This document shows positions 27,144 to 34,628 of a stretch of 64,000 bases of DNA, one piece after another (the first letter of the stretch is position 1; every line of letters begins with the position of its first letter). The DNA lies in assembly GCF_042646125.1 (NCBI RefSeq), contig NZ_JBHRSW010000018.1, positions 1 to 64,000 on the forward strand. Direction: 5' to 3'. The DNA is from Glaciecola flavus (GTDB lineage Bacteria > Pseudomonadota > Gammaproteobacteria > Enterobacterales > Alteromonadaceae). Position numbers and translations under genes: made by a program. The notes under the pieces were generated by a model. That model worked only from the letters and a program-made list of their open reading frames with translations. It did no database searches and was not told where the DNA came from.

Positions 27144-27940
27144 GTAAATCACATCTAGGGCACACAGCCAGAAAACGATTTGGGCAAAATTTTCTGCATG
27201 ATGAATACATCATCGATCAAATTGTTTCATCTATCAATCCGCGAGAAGGCGAGTTTTTAATTGAAATTGGCCCAGGTTTAGGCGCCTTGACAGAGCCCGT
27301 TGCTGAATCTATCTCGGAACTCACTGTCATTGAGCTAGATCGAGATTTAGCTCAACGACTGCGACAGCACCCCTTTATTCAAGACAAATTAACAATCATT
27401 GAAGCGGACGCACTTAGCGTGGACTTTTCTGCTTTAGCTAAGCCGAATCAGTTAATGCGCGTATTTGGTAACTTGCCTTACAATATTTCAACGCCTCTGA
27501 TGTTTCACCTCTTTGAACATTGTGAACACATAGCAGATATGCATTTTATGTTGCAGTATGAAGTCGTAAAGCGTTTGTGTGCAGGGCCCGGAGACAAGCT
27601 TTATGGCCGTTTGTCAGTCATGGCGCAATACTATTGTGAAACCGTGCCCGTGTTAATGGTACCGCCAACAGCCTTTAAGCCTCCACCAAAAGTAGAATCA
27701 GCCATTATTCGATTGATCCCCCATAAAAATCCACCCGCAAAGGTAAGTTGCATCAATACCTTACAACGGGTCGTGAGCGCTGCGTTTAATCAGCGCCGTA
27801 AAACATTGCGCAATAGCTTAAAAGAGCTGATCGACGACAATTCGATGCTAGAAATCGGTGTGCAACCCGATGCACGCGCGCAAGAGCTAAGTTTAGGAGA
27901 ATTCTGTTCTTTGGCTAACAAAATATCGAAAGTGGAGTAG
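27140..27940 (+). CDS. rsmA: 16S rRNA dimethyladenosine transferase RsmA (KsgA)
   Basis: 266 aa. It dimethylates the two adjacent adenosines in helix 45 of 16S rRNA. Motifs include KRFGQNFLHD, the SAM-binding IEIGPGLGALTEP, the acidic VIELDRD, and NLPYNISTP (motif IV). The start is a TTG overlapping the pdxA stop (TTGA), with GAAGA upstream; no in-frame ATG allows the conserved N-terminus. Translation is probably coupled to pdxA. One base separates its stop from the apaG start. Confidence 0.95.
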   Translation: MSKSHLGHTARKRFGQNFLHDEYIIDQIVSSINPREGEFLIEIGPGLGALTEPVAESISELTVIELDRDLAQRLRQHPFIQDKLTIIEADALSVDFSALAKPNQLMRVFGNLPYNISTPLMFHLFEHCEHIADMHFMLQYEVVKRLCAGPGDKLYGRLSVMAQYYCETVPVLMVPPTAFKPPPKVESAIIRLIPHKNPPAKVSCINTLQRVVSAAFNQRRKTLRNSLKELIDDNSMLEIGVQPDARAQELSLGEFCSLANKISKVE

Positions 27941-27941
27941 C

Positions 27942-28313
27942 ATGGACAAAATAGCCATAGAAGTAAAAAGTAAATTTATAGGTAGACAACAACAAGGTGC
28001 CGAAGAGCAAGTATTTGTGTTTAGTTATACTGTTTCGATAACTAACATTGGTGAAGAACAAGTCACACTAAGAAATAGATATTGGCTAATCACCAATGGA
28101 GACGGTGAAAAAGTTGAGGTACAAGGCGAAGGGGTCGTGGGTGAGCAACCAACTATTATGCCCAATACAAGCTACTCATACACCAGTGCTTCGATGCTAA
28201 AAACTCAGGTCGGCACAATGGAAGGCTACTATGAATTTGAGTTACCTGACAAATCGATGTATCGCGCACCCATCCCCGTTTTCAGCTTGGCTACCCCCAA
28301 TAGCTTGCACTGA
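27942..28313 (+). CDS. apaG: ApaG domain protein
   Basis: 123 aa, full length for the family, an immunoglobulin-like beta fold. Typical segments are FVFSYTVSITNIGEEQVTLRNRYWLITNGDG, VQGEGVVGEQPTIMPNTSYSYTS and MEGYYEF. Bacterial ApaG resembles the FBA/F-box-associated domain and binds pyrophosphate-type ligands, but its cellular role is unclear. It sits between rsmA and apaH as in E. coli and is surely in the same transcript. Confidence 0.93.
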   Translation: MDKIAIEVKSKFIGRQQQGAEEQVFVFSYTVSITNIGEEQVTLRNRYWLITNGDGEKVEVQGEGVVGEQPTIMPNTSYSYTSASMLKTQVGTMEGYYEFELPDKSMYRAPIPVFSLATPNSLH

Positions 28314-28318
28314 GCTAG

Positions 28319-29143
28319 ATGATGAGAAACTTTGTTGTTGGAGATATTCAAGGCTGCTACAAAGGGCTCAAAGGGCTATTAAAAAAAGCTAATTTCAATC
28401 CGAGTACTGATAAATTGTGGGCTGTTGGTGACCTCGTTGCACGTGGACCAGACTCTCTTTCTACACTCGAGTATTGCCGAGACCTAGGAGATGCGTTTGA
28501 CTCTGTACTGGGCAATCACGATTTACATTTAATTGCTGTCGCTCACGGTATAAGAGAGGCCAAACCACAGGACAAACTTCAATCTCTTCTGCAAAGCAAG
28601 CATTTTGATTCTCTGATTGATTGGTTAAAATGCCGTCCATTGGCACTTAAACCAGCAAAAAAAACACTGATTACTCATGCTGGCTTGTATCCAAGCTGGT
28701 CAATCAAAGAAGCGCTAAAACACTCTGAAAATGTGTGTTCACATCTCAATAGTGATGACGCACCAAATTTTCTAAAAAATATGTATGGAAACAAACCTGA
28801 CTTATGGTGTAAAGAAAATACAGATGCAGACAGAAAGCGCTTCATTGTGAATGCCATGACGCGGATGCGCTATTTACGCCGAGATCTTAGTCTAGAATTT
28901 GACCATAAGTGCCACCCTCGTTATTCTTCAAAAGATCTTCTCCCTTGGTTTTACTTTACTAATCCCAAATTGACAAATAAACACCGCATAATATTTGGCC
29001 ATTGGGCATCGTTAAATGGCGACGTTAAATTGAGCAAAGATCATAAACATCAACTGTTTGCTCTTGATACAGGTTACGTTTGGGGAAACACGCTGACACT
29101 ATTATGCCTAGAAAATAATCAATTAATTCAATATCCCGCTTAA
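28319..29143 (+). CDS. apaH: diadenosine tetraphosphatase ApaH
   Basis: 274 aa, standard length. It hydrolyses Ap4A symmetrically to two ADP and is also known to remove Np4 caps from RNA. The metallophosphatase motifs are GDIQGC (8-13), GDLVARGP and GNHDLH, then THAG and FGHW with two metal-binding histidines. Two ATG codons in a row open the gene. It is the last gene of the lptD operon; the next gene has its own spacing of 73 bases. Confidence 0.95.
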   Translation: MMRNFVVGDIQGCYKGLKGLLKKANFNPSTDKLWAVGDLVARGPDSLSTLEYCRDLGDAFDSVLGNHDLHLIAVAHGIREAKPQDKLQSLLQSKHFDSLIDWLKCRPLALKPAKKTLITHAGLYPSWSIKEALKHSENVCSHLNSDDAPNFLKNMYGNKPDLWCKENTDADRKRFIVNAMTRMRYLRRDLSLEFDHKCHPRYSSKDLLPWFYFTNPKLTNKHRIIFGHWASLNGDVKLSKDHKHQLFALDTGYVWGNTLTLLCLENNQLIQYPA

Positions 29144-29216
29144 GTTCCAACGATCGCTGACGATAAAGCAATTAGGAATAAACCCTTACCTATTATGGAA
29201 AGTTACGGGAGAATGT

Positions 29217-31241
29217 ATGAATATTACGGTGGCAATGAGAGTTATCGGTGGCTTTGCTGTCATTAGTGTTCTTCTGCTTGTTTTAGGCTTTGTGTCAACC
29301 AGTGGTTTAAATAAAGTAGGAAATGCTTCTGAAGAAGTAAGTCAACTAGCGCTACCAACTGTTTCAGGGAGTTCGACGTTAAAAGCGGCATTTCTGAACA
29401 TGGGACGCTTATCATTTGAAGGCTTTGTTAGCAGCAATCGTGAAGACGTCGTAAAAAACCAAAAAGCACTGAATCAGAGCAAAGAAAACTTTGACGCAGC
29501 GTTAAACGACTTGAGAGAAGTGGTTAAAAACGATGAAAGCTTGCGCACATCTGTAAACCGCCTAGACGGTCTTTACGAGCAATATATCACGACTAACAAC
29601 GACATGTTTTCTGCACATCTAAGTGCAATTGATTTGCGAGCAAGTTTGAGTGATATTATTAGTAATTTAGAAGATTACGCTGACGATGCCTCAACACTCC
29701 TACTAGACTTTAGTGATTCGGATGAAATATCTGGCTCTACTGCTTTGTCGAATGCTGCCGAAATTGGAAACACACTTGAATCAAGTATGTTATCCATTAT
29801 CACTGCAGCATCAGATTATATAAAAGCAGATATGCTGCAGCGCGCCGAAATCCGAAGTAAAGACGTGACCATAGTGGTCGATCAAATCGAGCAACGCTTT
29901 TCCGAAATGGAAACGGCGGCAAATGGGGAAGACGATTCAGGTACTATCGAGGAAGTCGGCGAACTAGTGTCTCAATTACTCGAAAGTATAAGAGCGAGTG
30001 ACGGCTTGTTAGCACTAAAAATGAACGAGCTAAACAGTGTCATTGCTTCTGAACGCGCTTTAGAAAATGCAGATGTAAAGATTACCGAAGCAATCGCTGA
30101 ACTTGACGCTTTGAACACGATGGCGGACAAAAAAGCCACTGATATCAAAGAGAGCGTGAGCCAACAAATCTCCAGCAGCACAACGACTACAATTGTGGTT
30201 GTTATTGTTTCGTTTATTCTTGCAGGCGGCATAGGGTACTTTAGTGTAACAGCGATCACTCGACCTTTGGCGCAAGTCAACGAACTGCTGAAAATAGCCT
30301 CATCTGGTGACCTTACACATCGCTTGGATGACTCTTCAAAAGACGAATTTGGTGAGCTTTCGCGTAATTGTAATCACCTGATCGGTAACCTCAAGGACTT
30401 GATCCACGTTATCAACCAACGCGCAGATCAACTAGCTGCAGCCTCGGGTCAGACTTCTACCATTACGTTGGAAACAACTTCTTCAATTGAAGATCAAAAA
30501 TCTCAAATATCTCAGATTGCCACCGCAACGACTGAAATGCATACCACTTCAGAACTGGTAACAAAAAATGCTGATGATACGCTCATAGAGATAAAAGCTG
30601 CTGACGCCGAAGCTGAAAAAGTGAAGCTTATATCTGCTGATAATAAATCGACCATTCAGGCACTTGCCGCAGAGGTTGAACAGGCAGCAGACGTCATCAA
30701 TAAACTTCATCAAGACAGCGCTAGTATTGGCGGTATTCTAGACGTGATAAGAGGTGTTGCTGATCAAACCAATCTGCTTGCGCTAAACGCTGCAATCGAG
30801 GCTGCGCGTGCAGGTGAGCAAGGGCGAGGTTTTGCTGTTGTCGCAGATGAAGTTAGAACACTCGCAAGCCGAACTCAGGAATCTACGCAAGAAATCAATG
30901 CCATGATTGAGGTGCTACAGGCTGGGGCTGAAAAAGCGGTGACTGCAATGAATCAAGGCAAGGAACAGACGATTGCATGTGTCGAGCAAACTGAAAAAGC
31001 AGGAGAGGCTCTCGATCAAATTACTGAAGCTGTGCATAGGGCCTATGAAGTCAGCGCGCGGATTGAAGAAGCAGCAAAAGAGCAGCACTCCGTATCTGCA
31101 CAAATCAGTGAACGGTTAGAAAACATTGTCGGTATAGCAGAGCATACTACAGTAGGCGCTAAGCAAACGGCCGAGTCAAGTGCAGAAGTAGCTAAACTGG
31201 CCGAAGAACTGCAAGAGTCTATAAGCCAATTTAGGGTTTGA
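29217..31241 (+). CDS. methyl-accepting chemotaxis protein
   Basis: 674 aa transmembrane chemoreceptor. TM1 (about 6-28) precedes a helical periplasmic ligand domain of about 290 residues, TM2 (about 322-345), HAMP (about 345-400) and the cytoplasmic signalling domain with the conserved hairpin tip DQTNLLALNAAIEAARAGEQGRGFAVVADEVRTLA. No C-terminal CheR-binding pentapeptide is seen. It would signal to CheA/CheW; the ligand is unknown and no che genes are nearby. Start: ATG with GGGAG. Confidence 0.93.
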   Translation: MNITVAMRVIGGFAVISVLLLVLGFVSTSGLNKVGNASEEVSQLALPTVSGSSTLKAAFLNMGRLSFEGFVSSNREDVVKNQKALNQSKENFDAALNDLREVVKNDESLRTSVNRLDGLYEQYITTNNDMFSAHLSAIDLRASLSDIISNLEDYADDASTLLLDFSDSDEISGSTALSNAAEIGNTLESSMLSIITAASDYIKADMLQRAEIRSKDVTIVVDQIEQRFSEMETAANGEDDSGTIEEVGELVSQLLESIRASDGLLALKMNELNSVIASERALENADVKITEAIAELDALNTMADKKATDIKESVSQQISSSTTTTIVVVIVSFILAGGIGYFSVTAITRPLAQVNELLKIASSGDLTHRLDDSSKDEFGELSRNCNHLIGNLKDLIHVINQRADQLAAASGQTSTITLETTSSIEDQKSQISQIATATTEMHTTSELVTKNADDTLIEIKAADAEAEKVKLISADNKSTIQALAAEVEQAADVINKLHQDSASIGGILDVIRGVADQTNLLALNAAIEAARAGEQGRGFAVVADEVRTLASRTQESTQEINAMIEVLQAGAEKAVTAMNQGKEQTIACVEQTEKAGEALDQITEAVHRAYEVSARIEEAAKEQHSVSAQISERLENIVGIAEHTTVGAKQTAESSAEVAKLAEELQESISQFRV

Positions 31242-31255
31242 TGTTAATGTCCGTG

Positions 31256-31278
31256 ACTCCCGCAATTTCCGCGGGAGT
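31256..31278. terminator. hairpin between convergent chemoreceptor and lysC genes
   Basis: A perfect 8-bp GC-rich stem, ACTCCCGC / GCGGGAGT, with a 7-base loop lies in the 43-base space between two stop codons. Lacking a T run on either strand, it may act as a weak shared terminator. Confidence 0.55.
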
Positions 31279-31284
31279 ACGCAT

Positions 31285-32634
31285 TTATTCAAACAATGCC
31301 TGATGTAGCACTCTTACTACATCTGCGCTGTCTTTATCAGAAACAACAAAAGATAAGTTGTGGACGTTTGCACCAAAGCAAATCATCCGTAAGTTAAAGT
31401 CGGATATCGCCGCAAATACCTTGGATGATACCCCTGCTGAGCTGTGCATATTATTGCCGACAACCGTTACAACATCCAAGCCTTCTTCTACATTGACTTC
31501 ACAAATGGTGCTCAACTCAGTAAGTGTTTCTTTGTTTATTCTTTCTGAAATCGAATTTGCAGGATTGTCGAGTGTAAAAGAAACGGCAATTTCAGAAGTA
31601 GTCACCAAATCGACACTCAACTTATTTTTTGCGATAATCTTAAACACCCGCTCTAGAAAACCTTGTGCATACATCATTTTCGGAGTCTTAACGGTTACCA
31701 ACACCTGCTCTCTGCGACGTGTTAATGCTCTGAACGGGGGCTCATGCTCACAGCTTTGTTTGATCCACGTACCACCTTTTTCAGGTTCCTTACTGGAGCC
31801 GACAAACACGTTTATGTTTTGACGAAGTGCAGGTTCCATTGTCGCAGGATGTAAAACCTTTGCACCAAAAGTCGCCATTTCTGCTGCTTCTTCAAAGCTC
31901 AATTCAGGTAAAGGCCTAGCTTTGTCTGTGATGCGTGGATCGGTGGTATATACACCGATGACATCCGTCCATATTTCACATGTATCCGCACCTAGGGCTT
32001 CTGCAAGTAAAGCTGCAGTAAAGTCAGAGCCTCCGCGTCCTAAGGTAGTTGTTCTCCCCTGCTCATCAGCACCAACAAAGCCTTGAGTGACAACAACTGC
32101 ACCATCAATTTCAGGCCTAAGTAGCTGCCCCGCAAGTAAACGAATTGCCTGAATATCTGGAGCGGCTTGAGTAAACTTGCTATCTGTGCGTAAAATTTTT
32201 CTTACGTCGAAGTTAATGGCTGGGCAATCCATTTCTCTTAAAATCGCCGCGACCAGCAATGACGACATCCTTTCACCCATAGACATTAACTCGTCTTTTA
32301 AGTCGTCCCTAAAGTTAAGCTCTTCGTGTCGAGCAATGGTGTCAAGCTCCTCCAAAAGGCTAAAGAGTTTATCTTCGACTTCGCTTGGATCTTTTAAACT
32401 ATTCAGTATCGAAAATTCAATCACCCGAATTTTCTCTACTACCTCGGTAATTTGCTCTGTTCTGAGCGCTGTATTCGCGAGTAAGACTAGCTCATTGGTT
32501 ACGCCAGCAGCGGCACTCACCACTACCACGCGAGTATTTTGCTTATTGATAACAATGGATGCACAGTTTTTTATCGCATCGTAATTGGCAACACTAGTGC
32601 CACCAAACTTCGCAACATTTATTGCTTGTTGCAT
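31285..32634 (-). CDS. lysC: aspartate kinase III, lysine-sensitive type
   Basis: 449 aa, the same length as E. coli LysC. It phosphorylates aspartate, the first step to lysine, threonine and methionine. The kinase domain opens with VAKFGGTSVANYDAI and contains GRGGSDFTAALLAEALGADTCEIWTDVIGVYTTDPRI. Two ACT domains follow (about 300-449), with the second at VTVVGNNMHSSAGVSSKVF. A monofunctional kinase is supported by the absence of a homoserine dehydrogenase part. A lysine riboswitch was not found, since only 18 bases separate it from the DUF192 gene upstream and the two may be co-transcribed. Confidence 0.93.
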   Translation of the reverse strand: MQQAINVAKFGGTSVANYDAIKNCASIVINKQNTRVVVVSAAAGVTNELVLLANTALRTEQITEVVEKIRVIEFSILNSLKDPSEVEDKLFSLLEELDTIARHEELNFRDDLKDELMSMGERMSSLLVAAILREMDCPAINFDVRKILRTDSKFTQAAPDIQAIRLLAGQLLRPEIDGAVVVTQGFVGADEQGRTTTLGRGGSDFTAALLAEALGADTCEIWTDVIGVYTTDPRITDKARPLPELSFEEAAEMATFGAKVLHPATMEPALRQNINVFVGSSKEPEKGGTWIKQSCEHEPPFRALTRRREQVLVTVKTPKMMYAQGFLERVFKIIAKNKLSVDLVTTSEIAVSFTLDNPANSISERINKETLTELSTICEVNVEEGLDVVTVVGNNMHSSAGVSSKVFAAISDFNLRMICFGANVHNLSFVVSDKDSADVVRVLHQALFE

Positions 32635-32652
32635 AGGTAATGTTCTCCCAAA

Positions 32653-33159
32653 TTAGAGGCTGTCTTGTCTTACGTCCAAGGGCAAAACAACTATATCCCC
32701 AACGCTTATTCCCTTGCTTTCAAACCATCCTTGGTTCATTTCTAGTGCATAGAGTATCGGGACTGATGATTGTATTGAGCTTAAATTTTCGGGCTCCATG
32801 GCTTTTATGTCCGTAATTTTTCCAAAAGCGTTGATATAAGCAACGTCCAAAGGGATGTATGTGTTTTTCATCCACATACTTGCATACCGAATCTGATCAA
32901 ATTTAAACAACATGCCGCAATCGGCACACATTTCTTTTCTGAACATTAACCCCAGTTGGCGTTCGTGCGCCTCATCGGCATATTCCACCTCAATACTGAT
33001 GTTGTTAATCGATAAACTAACTAAATCTTCAGCAGACTGAGTATTTTTACCTTCTTCCAAAGCTGAAACTGAGAAAGCGCATAAACAACACATGGTCAAT
33101 AGCGCTACATTCGCGCTTCGCTGAACAAGTAGTGTCAGTAGATTAATATTCTTCATCAT
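32653..33159 (-). CDS. exported DUF192 protein
   Basis: 168 aa. An N-terminal hydrophobic signal (LLTMCCLCAFSVSALEEG) is followed by a complete DUF192 domain (about 48-160) with ADEAHERQLGLMFRKEM, MLFKFDQIRYASMWMKNTYIPLDVAYI and VLYALEMNQGWFESKGISVGD. The family is a small beta-barrel of unknown function, usually periplasmic in proteobacteria. The start has AGGG upstream of two adjacent ATGs. It is followed by lysC with an 18-base gap. An inverted-repeat element lies just upstream, within about 80 bases. Confidence 0.85.
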   Translation of the reverse strand: MMKNINLLTLLVQRSANVALLTMCCLCAFSVSALEEGKNTQSAEDLVSLSINNISIEVEYADEAHERQLGLMFRKEMCADCGMLFKFDQIRYASMWMKNTYIPLDVAYINAFGKITDIKAMEPENLSSIQSSVPILYALEMNQGWFESKGISVGDIVVLPLDVRQDSL

Positions 33160-33236
33160 GCCGCCCTAAACCATCCGATGACCGCGAATTATAGCGCCCT
33201 AGCGAGTAAAAATGAATGGCGAATATTGCTTTGCTC

Positions 33237-33339
33237 TAGATCATCTACACGTTGTTATTGTACTTAAAAGCTCGCAGAGGTTTTGCGACAAAACAGGGGG
33301 GGGAGCTTTTAAGTACAATAACACGGCGTGGGTGATCTA
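33237..33339. repeat. long inverted repeat, MITE-like
   Basis: Two 37-base arms (33237-33273 and 33303-33339) match at 32 of 37 positions. The inner 20 are perfect (from GTTATTG to AAAGCTC) and the outer ends are TAGATCA / TGATCTA. The 29-base centre holds a small hairpin (TTTTG / CAAAA) and a run of eight G ending at 33303. It lies between the sugar dehydrogenase stop and the DUF192 start, both on the minus strand. No transposase is present; it could be a miniature transposable element, a REP-like element or a very stable mRNA hairpin. Confidence 0.75.
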
Positions 33340-33350
33340 ATATCAGGGGT

Positions 33351-34487
33351 TTAGCGCTTCTTTAAGACTGAAAGTGTCGCATTTTCACCATCGCTTAAGA
33401 CAATCAAGTCACCGGATGGTAAAACGGCAATATCTCTCAAGCGTGTTTGAGGCGCACTAAACAAGGTGGCTTGATGTCCGGATGTAAAGTCCTTAGTGAC
33501 CAAGTAAATGTTTTTTAATTTTAGTGAAGTAATTAAGTAGTGATTGCGCAACTCAGGAAACTTGCCTCCCTCATAAAACACCATACTCGACGGAGCAATG
33601 GAAGGTGTCCAATCATAGTTTGGCAAACGCATGCCCTTGTAGTTTTTGAAGGGCGAAATGCTCGCGCCGATATAGTCAGTACCATTTGTAACAACAGGCC
33701 AGCCATAATTAACCCCTGCTTCAAGCACATTGATTTCGTCTCCACCTTTAGGCCCATGTTCATTTGAAACGATGACGCCGTCACTACGCACAAGTAAGGC
33801 TTGAGGGTTTCTGTGTCCTAGTGTAAACACATAATTTTTGGGGGTATCAGGATGCGCTGTGCTTCCAACATAATAGGGGTTTTCGATTAGAGCCTCACCT
33901 GTATCACTCATTCTTAATACTTTGCCCAGTTGATTGCTGAGTACCTGAGCTTTTTCGCGGTAATCAAAACCGTCTCCGCTTGTGACTAAGAGATGGCCTT
34001 GTAGACTAAAAGCCATTTTTCCACCAAAATGAACTGGCGTATCTTTGTCTTGCGCCACACGAAAAATCGACGCTTGATCTGTGACAGTATTATTGTTCAG
34101 CCTAAACCGTACTATTTTTAAAAAGTTCTTGTTAGCAGTGCCTGCCGCGTAACTCAAATACAGCCAACCATTCTTTTCGTAATTTGGATGTGCTACAAAC
34201 GCAATTAAACCACCTTGTCTCGATACATATAAATCATCCGGCACTAAGTTAATCATACTATTTTTAGAAAATTTAAGTGTACTGTTGGTCTCTGCCACGA
34301 CTTGCGAAGATAGCAGAGTCAAGCCACCCTTTTTATGAACAATGACAATATCGCCAGAGGGCAACACTGACAGGGAGCTAGACAAGGGTATCTCAGACAG
34401 CACAGGTTCAAGTATGTATTCGACTGCACTCACTCTGCTGCTTATCAGCAAAACTGAGGCTGTAAGGACGAAAAAAAGGTGTTTAAT
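33351..34487 (-). CDS. PQQ-type soluble sugar (aldose) dehydrogenase, probable ATT start
   Basis: 378 aa from the proposed start, an exported six-bladed beta-propeller of the glucose/sorbosone dehydrogenase family (YliI/Asd-like). Landmarks are GGLIAFVAHPNYEKNGWLYLSYA, HFGGKMAFSLQGHLLVTSGDGFD, LGHRNPQALLV, NEHGPKGGDEINVLEAGVNYGWPVV and RDIAVLPSGDLIVLSDG. It would oxidise aldose sugars with PQQ in the periplasm. No ATG gives a sensible N-terminus. ATT at 34487 lies 6 bases after a strong AAGGAG and gives a clean signal peptide (MKHLFFVLTASVLLISSRVSA). A TTG at 34571 is in frame but sits at the acnB terminator T tract. A mutated start codon is possible. Confidence 0.8.
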   Translation of the reverse strand: MKHLFFVLTASVLLISSRVSAVEYILEPVLSEIPLSSSLSVLPSGDIVIVHKKGGLTLLSSQVVAETNSTLKFSKNSMINLVPDDLYVSRQGGLIAFVAHPNYEKNGWLYLSYAAGTANKNFLKIVRFRLNNNTVTDQASIFRVAQDKDTPVHFGGKMAFSLQGHLLVTSGDGFDYREKAQVLSNQLGKVLRMSDTGEALIENPYYVGSTAHPDTPKNYVFTLGHRNPQALLVRSDGVIVSNEHGPKGGDEINVLEAGVNYGWPVVTNGTDYIGASISPFKNYKGMRLPNYDWTPSIAPSSMVFYEGGKFPELRNHYLITSLKLKNIYLVTKDFTSGHQATLFSAPQTRLRDIAVLPSGDLIVLSDGENATLSVLKKR

Positions 34488-34571
34488 GCTTTTCTCCTTG
34501 TTGAGTATTTGCAAAGCCAGCAATGAGCAAAGGGATGCGATTATGGAAGCACAGCTATTTGTGTGAAGCAA

Positions 34572-34603
34572 TAAAAAAACCCGCTATTTGTAAGCGGGCT
34601 TTT
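34572..34603 (-). terminator. acnB terminator
   Basis: Read on the minus strand: CCCGCT / AGCGGG stem with a 7-base loop followed by TTTTTTTATT, 26 bases after the acnB stop. It separates acnB from the sugar dehydrogenase gene on the same strand, so the latter needs its own promoter in the short stretch beyond. Confidence 0.88.
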
Positions 34604-34628
34604 AACATTAGTAGAAGTTTACACCGAA

